From: Rikenellaceae bacterium
GTDB taxonomy: Bacteria; Bacteroidota; Bacteroidia; Bacteroidales; Rikenellaceae
DNA: 56,145 nucleotides
Assembly (NCBI GenBank): GCA_009783565.1
Contig: WRDF01000007.1
Coordinates: forward strand, 32,882 to 89,026
Reading direction: 5' to 3'
Shown here: piece by piece, positions 35,471 through 42,622 of the stretch
How the letters are laid out: every line of letters begins with the position of its first letter
Position numbering within the stretch: the stretch's first letter is position 1
Position numbers and translations under genes: made by a program
Notes under the pieces: model-generated
Database searches by the model: none
Seen by the model: the letters and a program-made list of their open reading frames with translations, nothing else
What the model was told of the DNA's origin: nothing

Positions 35471-36220
35471 TTATTGATTAAAGAATCCTTGCTTTTTTAT
35501 GTATTCGAAATACGCACGCGAGACGGCTATGTTCGCCTCCGCCGTGTAACGTCGCTCGGTAAATATACGCGCGAGATTCGGCAGATCGTTCTCCGCAAGC
35601 AGCTGCGCGGTTTCGGGCGACGCTTCGCGCTCGGCCCACAGGCGGTCAATGTCGGTGACCGAGTAGTCGCGATAGACCTCGCGATGCACCACCGCTTCAA
35701 GCGGCAGGCGCGTAGTGAGCGGCGGCAGGTCGCCGTCGGGGTAGCCCATCACTATCGTCGTCACGGGCACTACGCCGCGCGGCAGTCCGAGAATCTCGGC
35801 GATACGTTCGGCATTATAAACCGCCGTGCCGAGATAACAGATGCCGAGTCCGTGCGCTTCGGCCTCCAACGCCACATTCTGCGATGCGAGCATGGCATCG
35901 CCGGCGGCGAACATAAACCACAGGAAATTGTCGTAAGCGGGCATTGCGTCGCGCTGTTCGCACCAGCAGCCGAAACGGTTTATGTCGGCGCAAAACGTGA
36001 TCTGCACCGGCGCTTGCATGGCGCAAGGCTGGTTGAAATGACACGGCGCGAGACGGTCTATCAATGCCCGCTCGGTTGTCACTATCATGCTGTATACCTG
36101 CATGTTACCCGTATTCGACGCGCGTGTTCCGGCCAGCAGTATTTCATCCAGCACGTCGGCCGCCACCGGCGTGGTCTTGAATTTTCGCACCGAGCGGTGC
36201 TCGCGTATCTCTTTGATCAT
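35471..36220 (-). CDS. NfsA/FRP-like nitroreductase family flavoprotein
   Basis: 249 residues. FMN-binding nitroreductase fold: IREHRSVRKFKTTPV at the N-terminus binds the FMN phosphate, RASNTGNMQVYSMIV and the GLGICYLGTAVYNAERIAEILGLP segment are characteristic. Electrons come from NAD(P)H; the physiological substrate is unknown. Promoter candidate TATTTTTG on the minus strand at 36244-36251. Co-transcribed with tamL. Confidence 0.88.
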   Translation of the reverse strand: MIKEIREHRSVRKFKTTPVAADVLDEILLAGTRASNTGNMQVYSMIVTTERALIDRLAPCHFNQPCAMQAPVQITFCADINRFGCWCEQRDAMPAYDNFLWFMFAAGDAMLASQNVALEAEAHGLGICYLGTAVYNAERIAEILGLPRGVVPVTTIVMGYPDGDLPPLTTRLPLEAVVHREVYRDYSVTDIDRLWAEREASPETAQLLAENDLPNLARIFTERRYTAEANIAVSRAYFEYIKKQGFFNQ

Positions 36221-36282
36221 AACTTTCCGATTTTAACAAACGACAAAAATAGCAACAAAATTGCGAATCATCGCCGTATTAA

Positions 36283-36315
36283 TTTGGATTGCCGGGGTTA
36301 TTTTTGCTACTTTTG
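36283..36315 (+). promoter_or_regulatory. promoter of mqnA
   Basis: TTTG (36283-36286), 21-bp spacer, TACTTTTG (36308-36315). A second -7-like box, TATTTTTG, overlaps at 36299-36306. The predicted leader of ~100 nt contains the small palindromic repeat copy 2. Confidence 0.65.
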
Positions 36316-36330
36316 CATAATTAAAATAAT

Positions 36331-36360
36331 TCGTGCGAGTGCCGCAAGGCACTTTTTCAT
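36331..36360 (-). repeat. small palindromic repeat, copy 2 (inverted)
   Basis: AGTGCC-GCAA-GGCACT (36338-36353) with the same flanks as the copy at 3578, read on the minus strand. It lies in the predicted mqnA leader. Confidence 0.75.
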
Positions 36361-36421
36361 AACTTCGCGTGCGGATAGGCTTTCATAATAACGCCGGACA
36401 CAAAAGACACGGCGATGGATA

Positions 36422-37189
36422 ATGACCCTTCGGAAGAGAATTGCTGCGGTATCGTACCTGAATACCGTGCCGTTTATATACGGCATCGAGCACGCGGACG
36501 AAGCTCTGCGCGCGGCATTGCTATTGTTTCCGCCCAGCGGGTGCGCCGCCGCGTTCAGCTCCGGCGAGGCAGACATCGCACTGATCCCCACGGGCGCGCT
36601 CACTGTGCTCAAGGGTACGCGTATAGCGACACCTTTCTGCATCGGCGCGCACGGCAGTGTCCGCACTGTGGCGCTTATGAGCGACTACCCGCTCGCCGAA
36701 ATCCGGCGCATCCACCTCGACTCCCATTCCATTACCTCTGCGTTATTGCTGCGCATTTTGTGTGCACAAGTGTGGAGCATTACACCCGAATTCGTGCGGA
36801 TGGACGATTATTCCGTTGCCGACACACCGGCGACGGGCGACGCATTTCTTTTAATAGGCGACAAGGTTTTCGGCCTCGAAGGACGGTTTGTCAACACGTG
36901 GGACTTAGCCGAAATGTGGCAGTGCGAAACGGGGCTGCCGTTTGTTTTTGCCGTATGGGTCGCACGCGGTGAACTTCCGCCTCGGTTCGATGACGCGCTT
37001 GATTATGGCGTGCGCCACATTCGCGAGGCAATCGTCCACTACGGTCACGCCGACAAGGACTACGCTTACGACTACCTCACGCGCAATATAGACTACCGGT
37101 TCGATGAGCGTAAGCGTCGTGCACTACAATTATTCTTAGACGAAGGTCGCAAGTTCGCGCCGCGCTCCGAGTCCGGGCCTACAAAATAA
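36422..37189 (+). CDS. mqnA: chorismate dehydratase
   Basis: 255 residues of the MqnA/MqnD periplasmic-binding-protein-like fold. Turns chorismate into 3-[(1-carboxyvinyl)oxy]benzoate, the first step of the futalosine menaquinone route. Family features: AAVSYLNTVPFIYGIE at the start, SGEADIALIPTGAL near 58, LDSHSITSALLLRIL near 100, and LIGDKVFGLEGRFVNTWDLAEMWQ. Cytoplasmic, no signal peptide. mqnC is encoded 9 kb downstream, supporting this pathway. Confidence 0.92.
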   Translation: MTLRKRIAAVSYLNTVPFIYGIEHADEALRAALLLFPPSGCAAAFSSGEADIALIPTGALTVLKGTRIATPFCIGAHGSVRTVALMSDYPLAEIRRIHLDSHSITSALLLRILCAQVWSITPEFVRMDDYSVADTPATGDAFLLIGDKVFGLEGRFVNTWDLAEMWQCETGLPFVFAVWVARGELPPRFDDALDYGVRHIREAIVHYGHADKDYAYDYLTRNIDYRFDERKRRALQLFLDEGRKFAPRSESGPTK

Positions 37190-37263
37190 ACGTGCGCGAG
37201 CAGAGCGAACGTTTGCATGACTTTTGCATCTGGCGTCAAGAAAACACTAATTTCGTTACAGCT

Positions 37264-37773
37264 ATGAAAAAGTTATTTTTGTTCGCGGCGCTGGCCGCAA
37301 TAACACTCGCCGGCGCATCGTGCGCCAACACGGGCAATAACGGTTACGATCCCGTCCGCGCGGCAGCAATGAGAGCTAATATGGAGGCTCGCGAATTCAC
37401 GGTGAGGTTCGACCGCGCCATTCCCAACTCGGCGGCGATCGACCGTATGCCGCAACTGCAACGTCTTTTCCTGCTGACGCGCGACTACCGGATCACGGTC
37501 TCGGGCGACCGTATCGATTCGTTCCTTCCGTTTTTCGGCGAGGCATTTACGGCTATCATCGGACGGCAGGACGGGCTGATCTTCGAAGGGCCGATAATCA
37601 ATTATCGTGTGTCGTCGGGGCGGCGCGGAGCGACGGATGTTCGCTTTACGACGCGCACGTTCGAGGATACTTACGACTACCTGCTCACGGTCTGGCCCAA
37701 CGGCCGGGCATTTCTCACCGTAAGGCCGAACCGCAAAAGCTCGATCTCATTCGAGGGAGAGCTGGAATTATAA
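37264..37773 (+). CDS. DUF4251-type lipoprotein
   Basis: 169 residues from ATG 37264, which begins a lipoprotein signal (MKKLFLFAALAAITLAG, lipobox GASC). The rest is a compact beta-rich domain with DYRITVSGDRIDSFLPFFGEAF and a C-terminal YDYLLTVWPNGRAFLTVRPN, then RKSSISFEGEL, the pattern of DUF4251. Function unknown. 17 bp before the AI-2E-family gene. Confidence 0.8.
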   Translation: MKKLFLFAALAAITLAGASCANTGNNGYDPVRAAAMRANMEAREFTVRFDRAIPNSAAIDRMPQLQRLFLLTRDYRITVSGDRIDSFLPFFGEAFTAIIGRQDGLIFEGPIINYRVSSGRRGATDVRFTTRTFEDTYDYLLTVWPNGRAFLTVRPNRKSSISFEGELEL

Positions 37774-37790
37774 TAACTCATGATTAACCT

Positions 37791-38921
37791 ATGAGCGAGA
37801 ACGTAAAGAAATGGGATAACGCCTTTTTCAGGCAGTTTATGTTTTTAGTGGTGCTGGTCGGCATCGGTTTCGTGATTTTCAGGGAGTTGCATTTTTTCGT
37901 CGGCGCGTTCCTGGGGGCGATAACGATCTATGTCGTGACGCGCAACCTGATGTTCTATCTGGTCGAGAAGTGCCATATACGTAAATGGATTGCGGCGCTG
38001 CTCATCGTTGCGGTCGTCGGGGCGATATTCGCACTGTTCCTTGGGCTGCTTGTGAGGACGATAGGGGCAAGCCTGCCGAGTTTCAGTATCAGAGACCTGC
38101 TGACCGGCATAAACCACCTGTTCGACAATATAAATACGCGGGCGGGCTTCCAGCTGATTTCGGACAGCAAGATCCATGAGTCGGACGCTCTGATAATGAG
38201 GGTTCTCGGTAGCATTCTGAACACGACATACAGCTTTGCCATCAATATCTTTATGATGCTCATAGTGCTCTATTTCATGCTCACCGGAGGGCGCAGGATG
38301 GAGGCCAGCGCACTGAAATACATGCCGTTCCACGAGCGCAGCCTTGCGCTGATAAAGCGGGAGGTGACAACTATGATCCATAGCAACGCCGTAGGGATTC
38401 CGTTGATCATGATCGTGCAAACGCTGCTCTCGGCGCTTATCTACTGGCTTATCGGATTCCCCAATTACTGGTTATGGGGATTTCTGACGGGCATCTGCGG
38501 CCTGTTGCCGATCATGGGCACGGCGTTTGTTTATCTTCCTATCTCGATTTACCTTATCGCGATGGGAAGTACGATAAACGGCATCGTGCTATTGGCCTAC
38601 GGTCTTGTAATTATTTCGAACGCCGACAATGCGTTCCGCATAATATTGCTTAAAAAAGTCGCCGACACCCACCCGATGATCGTCATATTCGGGGTGATCA
38701 TGGGTATCCCGCTGTTCGGGTTCTGGGGAATTATCTTCGGCCCGCTGCTGCTTTCGGGCTTTATTCTGCTCATACGCATCTACTACATGGAATACGGACT
38801 GCTCGACCACCCGTCGGACGAGGAACTGCATCAGAAGAAACCGCGCAAACTCGTCCCGCGCCACTTCCGTAAATTCGCCCCGAAAGAGGATAAGAAAGAG
38901 GATAAAGAGACTGACATATAA
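37791..38921 (+). CDS. AI-2E-family (PerM-type) membrane permease
   Basis: 376 residues with about seven to eight hydrophobic helices, a helical periplasmic-type region around 90-140, and the conserved PNYWLWGFLTGICGLLPIMGTAFVYLP and GIPLFGFWGIIFGPLLLS segments. The family includes Na+/H+ antiporters and transporters of other small molecules; the AI-2 name does not prove a quorum-sensing role. The C-terminal tail is strongly charged (KEDKKEDKETDI). Confidence 0.9.
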   Translation: MSENVKKWDNAFFRQFMFLVVLVGIGFVIFRELHFFVGAFLGAITIYVVTRNLMFYLVEKCHIRKWIAALLIVAVVGAIFALFLGLLVRTIGASLPSFSIRDLLTGINHLFDNINTRAGFQLISDSKIHESDALIMRVLGSILNTTYSFAINIFMMLIVLYFMLTGGRRMEASALKYMPFHERSLALIKREVTTMIHSNAVGIPLIMIVQTLLSALIYWLIGFPNYWLWGFLTGICGLLPIMGTAFVYLPISIYLIAMGSTINGIVLLAYGLVIISNADNAFRIILLKKVADTHPMIVIFGVIMGIPLFGFWGIIFGPLLLSGFILLIRIYYMEYGLLDHPSDEELHQKKPRKLVPRHFRKFAPKEDKKEDKETDI

Positions 38922-38925
38922 ATGG

Positions 38926-38980
38926 TTTGTTTTTGCGGAGAATAATGTGTAATATTGCAGATTCAAGTCGGGGCGACTTG
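38926..38980 (+). promoter_or_regulatory. promoter and 5'-leader hairpin of the Cys-rich/propeller array
   Basis: TTTG (38926-38929), 20-bp spacer, TAATATTG (38950-38957; one mismatch to TAnnTTTG). Close to the predicted start lies CAAGTCG-GGG-CGACTTG (38964-38980), a 7-bp perfect hairpin at the 5' end of the message. This is the only promoter-like sequence I find in the array. Confidence 0.5.
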
Positions 38981-39012
38981 ATTAATAATACCTAACCTTA
39001 AATTTTTTAATT

Positions 39013-39468
39013 ATGCGAGAATTAATTAGAAAGATGATGCCCAAGACGACCTTGAACAAGGTTAATCTTGCGCTGACGGGAGTATTCTGCGTGATGCTTG
39101 CCGGAAACATTTACATGAAGTCGGTACTTTCGGCGTATGGGATTCCGGAATGTCCGCCGAATTCTAACGGTGAAATTGTCCTCATTCCCAACCCTGAGGA
39201 TTGCAGCACCTACTTCGAGTGTATTGACGGGCAGCCTGTTTTAAGGGATTGTCCCGATAACTACTATTACTGCGAGGAAAAGCAGCATTGCACCTGGGAG
39301 TGGGATACCGATTGTGCATTCGACTGTGGTTTTACCGGTGATAGTATGATATGTACCAGTAGTGGTCCTGGGCCTGAAAGTGGCTGGGCACCTCATTGTT
39401 CCAAAGGATGTCCTTATACTAAATTTCTGAAAAACGGCAGGCCTGATAGGTGTGGGAATTATAAATAG
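39013..39468 (+). CDS. exported Cys-rich protein with CBM14-like (peritrophin-A) domain, copy 1
   Basis: 151 residues, or 143 if it starts at the ATG (39037) matching its two paralogues. Signal or anchor helix (NLALTGVFCVMLAGNIYM), then a six-cysteine pattern C-x16-C-x5-C-x9-C-x12-C-x7-C within IPECPPNSNG to TWEWDTDC. This fits the peritrophin-A chitin-binding type-2 consensus, including the PNPEDCSTYFEC core. A tail with four more cysteines follows (MIC, HC, GC, RC). The family is common in animals and rare in bacteria. The placement next to propeller lipoproteins recalls Bacteroidota NVEALA peptides, but the NVEALA motif is absent. Chitin or glycan binding is inferred, not shown. Confidence 0.82.
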   Translation: MRELIRKMMPKTTLNKVNLALTGVFCVMLAGNIYMKSVLSAYGIPECPPNSNGEIVLIPNPEDCSTYFECIDGQPVLRDCPDNYYYCEEKQHCTWEWDTDCAFDCGFTGDSMICTSSGPGPESGWAPHCSKGCPYTKFLKNGRPDRCGNYK

Positions 39469-39488
39469 CCCGATCATGGCAAATTAAC

Positions 39489-39524
39489 AATGGTCTCGGT
39501 ATTAGTAACAATACCGAGACCATT
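39489..39524 (+). terminator. array hairpin 1
   Basis: Perfect 15-bp stem AATGGTCTCGGTATT with its complement around a 6-nt loop, 21 bp after small gene 1 and 28 bp before propeller 1. The GGTCTCG core recurs in hairpins 2 and 3. No strong U-run follows, so partial termination or mRNA end protection are both possible. Confidence 0.65.
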
Positions 39525-39552
39525 ATTGTTGCAAACTATAAAATCGACGACT

Positions 39553-40554
39553 ATGCGTATTGTGCACTATATTTTGCTTTCCTGCTGTGTGTTTTTTGTG
39601 GCGGCATGTGGCTCTTCTGATCCCGAGTTTCCTCGTGAAGAGATACTGACGTTGGAGCTAATGCCTTTACAGGGAATAACCGCCCCTACTTCATTAGAAG
39701 TTAAGCATCCTTTTTTGATACTTGAAAATAGCGACAGCAGAAGAGACAGTATTTTTCATATCTACGACTTGAATAACTATGAACTTAAAAGCGTTTTCGG
39801 GCGCAGGGGCAGAGGGCCGGGAGAATTTATTTATCCGGCGCTACTTATCTCTCAACTCCCGGAAGTCTTGATTATGGATGCCCAGAATGATTTACGGACT
39901 TATTTTTTCAACATAGATGAAAATGGGCAGTTTGTTCTGAAAGACACAAAACAACCAGCTTTCGATGGGGTTCCCAATATTGCGATTATTAACGATTCGC
40001 TGTATGTTCGCGACGATATGTTCAGGTCTCCGACACTGCAAGTATTCAGTTTCAGCGACAAGCAGCCGAGAAGGACGTGGCAATATGGTGATCCCGTCAT
40101 AATAGTTCCATGGATGGACCCGAACTACGGTAATCTTTATGCCAACAAAGAGCGGATAGTGTTCTGTTATAGATATAAAAAACAAATCGAATTTATGGAC
40201 ACTAATCTGAACCATATCAAGAGGGTGAAGTTCAAGCATGACAGTCCCGGATCTATAACCGAAGATTGTCTTGAAGATATAAAAATATCTTACAGCGCCG
40301 GTTATATGGGCAAGCGCTATCTATATGCGATGTATCGGGGTGTATCAGGGGGGAAATATGGAGGTGACCCCGATTTTCGCGGCAGTGTCTTGGAAGTTTT
40401 CGATTTGGACGGAAATCCTGTGATCAGGTATCGTATGGATGGGATCGCTCCAATCCATTTTGTTGTTGATGAAGAGACCTTTACTCTTTACGGAATCCAT
40501 CATAACTTCGAGCCGGAAGATCATCTGCTGGTATACAGATTGAAAGGGCTGTAA
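39553..40554 (+). CDS. six-bladed beta-propeller lipoprotein, copy 1
   Basis: 333 residues. Lipoprotein signal ILLSCCVFFVAACGSS (lipobox AAC), then a TolB/NHL-like propeller of the type called BF3164-like or 6-bladed beta-propeller in Bacteroidota: VFGRRGRGPGEF near 78, IAIINDSLYVRDD near 160, VLEVFDLDGNPVIRYRMDG near 280, and a final HLLVYRLKGL. Likely surface- or periplasm-exposed; no catalytic site is visible. ATG 39553 starts the signal peptide; longer frames run into the hairpin. Its stop is 13 bp before the ATG of small gene 2, so the operon pairing is propeller then small protein. Confidence 0.85.
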   Translation: MRIVHYILLSCCVFFVAACGSSDPEFPREEILTLELMPLQGITAPTSLEVKHPFLILENSDSRRDSIFHIYDLNNYELKSVFGRRGRGPGEFIYPALLISQLPEVLIMDAQNDLRTYFFNIDENGQFVLKDTKQPAFDGVPNIAIINDSLYVRDDMFRSPTLQVFSFSDKQPRRTWQYGDPVIIVPWMDPNYGNLYANKERIVFCYRYKKQIEFMDTNLNHIKRVKFKHDSPGSITEDCLEDIKISYSAGYMGKRYLYAMYRGVSGGKYGGDPDFRGSVLEVFDLDGNPVIRYRMDGIAPIHFVVDEETFTLYGIHHNFEPEDHLLVYRLKGL

Positions 40555-40567
40555 CGGTAAAGTGCAT

Positions 40568-40999
40568 ATGCCCAAGACGACCTTGAACAAGGTTAATCTT
40601 GCGCTGACGGGAGTATTCTGCGTGATGCTTGCCGGAAACATTTACATGAAGTCGGTCGTCGCGGCGTACGGAATTCCGGATTGTCCGCCGAATCCGCACG
40701 GTGAAATTGTCCTCATTCCCAACCCTGAGGATTGCAGCACCTACTTCGAGTGTATCGACGGGCAGCCTGTTTTAAGAGATTGTCCCGACAACTACTATTA
40801 TTGCGAGGAAAAGCAGCATTGCACCTGGGAGTGGGATACCGATTGTGCATTCGACTGTGGTTTTCATGGAGGAGCGAGATTATGTAATCGCAACAATGGC
40901 TCTGGACCTGGAACTGCTTGGGTACGTCATTGTACGTCAGGATGTCCCCGCGAAGAACTTAAGACAGGCGGCACTCTCGGTCGGTGCGGGGATTATTAA
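40568..40999 (+). CDS. exported Cys-rich protein with CBM14-like domain, copy 2
   Basis: 143 residues. Residues 1-99 differ from copy 1 at only five positions; cysteines of the CBM14 pattern are C39, C56, C62, C72, C85 and C93, with extras C79 and C97. From residue 100 the tail is different (GGARLCNRNNGSGPGTAW and onward) but keeps cysteines C106, C122, C126 and C140 and a GRC ending. All twelve mature cysteines are matched in the other copies, implying six disulfides. It follows propeller 1 by 13 bp with an identical junction to that at 42088-42100. Confidence 0.85.
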   Translation: MPKTTLNKVNLALTGVFCVMLAGNIYMKSVVAAYGIPDCPPNPHGEIVLIPNPEDCSTYFECIDGQPVLRDCPDNYYYCEEKQHCTWEWDTDCAFDCGFHGGARLCNRNNGSGPGTAWVRHCTSGCPREELKTGGTLGRCGDY

Positions 41000-41023
41000 T
41001 GCCTGATTATGACAAATTAAACG

Positions 41024-41058
41024 ATGGTCTCGATGTTAGCAATTAATATCGAGACCAT
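41024..41058 (+). terminator. array hairpin 2
   Basis: ATGGTCTCGAT (41024-41034) pairs with ATCGAGACCAT (41048-41058); five more weaker pairs extend inward to a 3-nt loop. Followed by TATTTTAC. Same position and core as hairpins 1 and 3. Confidence 0.65.
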
Positions 41059-41085
41059 TATTTTACAATTAAAAAATCGACGATT

Positions 41086-42087
41086 ATGCGTATTGTGTAT
41101 TATATATTGCTTTCCTGCTGTGTTTTTGTTTTAGCGGCATGCAGTTCTCCCGACCCCGAGTTCCCTCGCGAAGAGACATTGACACTCGAATTAATGCCTC
41201 TGCAGGGAATAACTGATCCTTTTTCTTTGGAAATAAAACACCCTTTTTTGATATTTCGAAATAGTAGCAGTAGAAGAGACAGCATTTTGCATATTTACGA
41301 TCTGAACACCTATGAACTGAAAAGCGTTTTCGGGCGAAGAGGCAGAGGGCCCGGCGAGTTTATTTCTCCTGGTTTATTGCGGTCGCAACTTCCATATTTT
41401 GTAATTATGGATGACCAAGGTGATATGGTGACTTATTTTTTTGACATAGATGAGGAAGGACGACCTGCATTGAATGACACGAAGCGGCTGGCTTACGACG
41501 GCGATCCTAATATTGCTATTATCAATGATTCGCTGTACGTTAATGATGATATGTTCGTATCCAGGACGCTGCAAGTATTTGGCTTCGACGACAAGCAACC
41601 GAGAAGGACGTGGCGGTATGGAAATCCGGCCATTATGAATCCTTGGACAGATCCGAACAGAGGTAGTCTTTATGCCAACGAAGAACGGATAGTATTCTGC
41701 TATGATCTTATGAAGCAAATCGATTTTATGGACACTGACCTGAACCTCATCAATAGAGTGAAGTTCAGGTATGATAGTCCCGGCGTTGTCACCGAAGAGA
41801 ATATGAACGAAGTAAAACGCAATTACAGTGTCAGCTATCTGGGCAAACGATACTTGTATGCTTTGTTTCTCGGAGCATCATGGGAAAAATATGGCAACGA
41901 TCCCGATTTTCGCGGCAGTATTTTGGAGGTGTTTGACTTGAACGGTAATCCTGTGATCAGGTATCGTATGGATGGAATTGCTCCGGGTCACTTTGTTGTT
42001 GATGAGCAGACTTTTACTCTTTACGGATTCCATCGTAATTTCGGGCCGGAAGACCATCTGCTGGTGTACAGATTGAAAGGGCTGTAA
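41086..42087 (+). CDS. six-bladed beta-propeller lipoprotein, copy 2
   Basis: 333 residues, collinear with copy 1 without large gaps. Lipobox LAAC; VFGRRGRGPGEF and the C-terminal HLLVYRLKGL are unchanged. Differences from copy 1 are spread along the blades, for instance FDLMKQIDFMDTDLNLI-like loops against RYKKQIEFMDTNLNHI, and ALFLGASWEKYG against AMYRGVSGGKYG. It lies after hairpin 2 and 13 bp before the ATG of small gene 3. Confidence 0.85.
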   Translation: MRIVYYILLSCCVFVLAACSSPDPEFPREETLTLELMPLQGITDPFSLEIKHPFLIFRNSSSRRDSILHIYDLNTYELKSVFGRRGRGPGEFISPGLLRSQLPYFVIMDDQGDMVTYFFDIDEEGRPALNDTKRLAYDGDPNIAIINDSLYVNDDMFVSRTLQVFGFDDKQPRRTWRYGNPAIMNPWTDPNRGSLYANEERIVFCYDLMKQIDFMDTDLNLINRVKFRYDSPGVVTEENMNEVKRNYSVSYLGKRYLYALFLGASWEKYGNDPDFRGSILEVFDLNGNPVIRYRMDGIAPGHFVVDEQTFTLYGFHRNFGPEDHLLVYRLKGL

Positions 42088-42100
42088 CGGTAAAGTGCAT

Positions 42101-42535
42101 ATGCCCAAGACGACCTTGAACAAGGTTAATCTTGCGCTGACGGGAGTATTCTGCGTGATGCTTGCCGGAAACATTTACATGAAGTCTGTACTTTCGGCGT
42201 ATGGGATTCCGGATTGTCCGCCGAATTCTAACGGTGAAATTGTCCTCATTCCCAACCCTGAGGATTGCAGCACCTACTTCGAGTGCATCGACGGGCAGCC
42301 TGTTTTAAGAGATTGTCCCGACGGTCTCTATTATTGCGAGGAAAAGCAGCATTGCACCTGGGAGTGGGATAACGATTGTGCATTCGACTGTGGTTTTACC
42401 GGTGGTAGTACGATATGTTATATCCCCGGAACTGAGGATCGATGGGGCTCGGCACTTTCTTGTGAAAGTAAATGTAAGGCATATCGCGAGATGCGCTATG
42501 GCGGCAGGACTGATAGGTGCGCGAATTGGAAATAG
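42101..42535 (+). CDS. exported Cys-rich protein with CBM14-like domain, copy 3
   Basis: 144 residues. The N-terminal 99 residues nearly equal those of copies 1 and 2 (DGLYYC for DNYYYC, WDND for WDTD). The tail is again distinct (GGSTICYIPGTEDRWGSAL and on), with cysteines at TIC, SC, KC and RC and an ending GGRTDRCANWK like that of copy 1. The constant-to-variable switch falls straight after GACTGTGGTTTT in all three genes. Same inferred role as copies 1 and 2. Confidence 0.85.
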   Translation: MPKTTLNKVNLALTGVFCVMLAGNIYMKSVLSAYGIPDCPPNSNGEIVLIPNPEDCSTYFECIDGQPVLRDCPDGLYYCEEKQHCTWEWDNDCAFDCGFTGGSTICYIPGTEDRWGSALSCESKCKAYREMRYGGRTDRCANWK

Positions 42536-42555
42536 CCCGACCATGACAAACTTTT

Positions 42556-42598
42556 AACATGGTCTCGATACTTGGAAATGTAGTATCGAGACCATGTT
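42556..42598 (+). terminator. array hairpin 3
   Basis: Perfect 17-bp stem, 42556-42572 with 42582-42598, 9-nt loop, followed by TTCAC. Contains the shared GGTCTCG core. Confidence 0.7.
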
Positions 42599-42622
42599 TT
42601 CACAAACTAAAAATCAATGATT

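Noticed and set aside
37791..38921. Quorum-sensing autoinducer exporter
   Set aside because: The AI-2E family name is historical; nothing in the sequence or context supports AI-2 transport.
39489..42598. Transposon ends at the array hairpins
   Set aside because: They are compact hairpins in gene gaps with no transposase and no target duplication; units are tandem copies rather than insertions.
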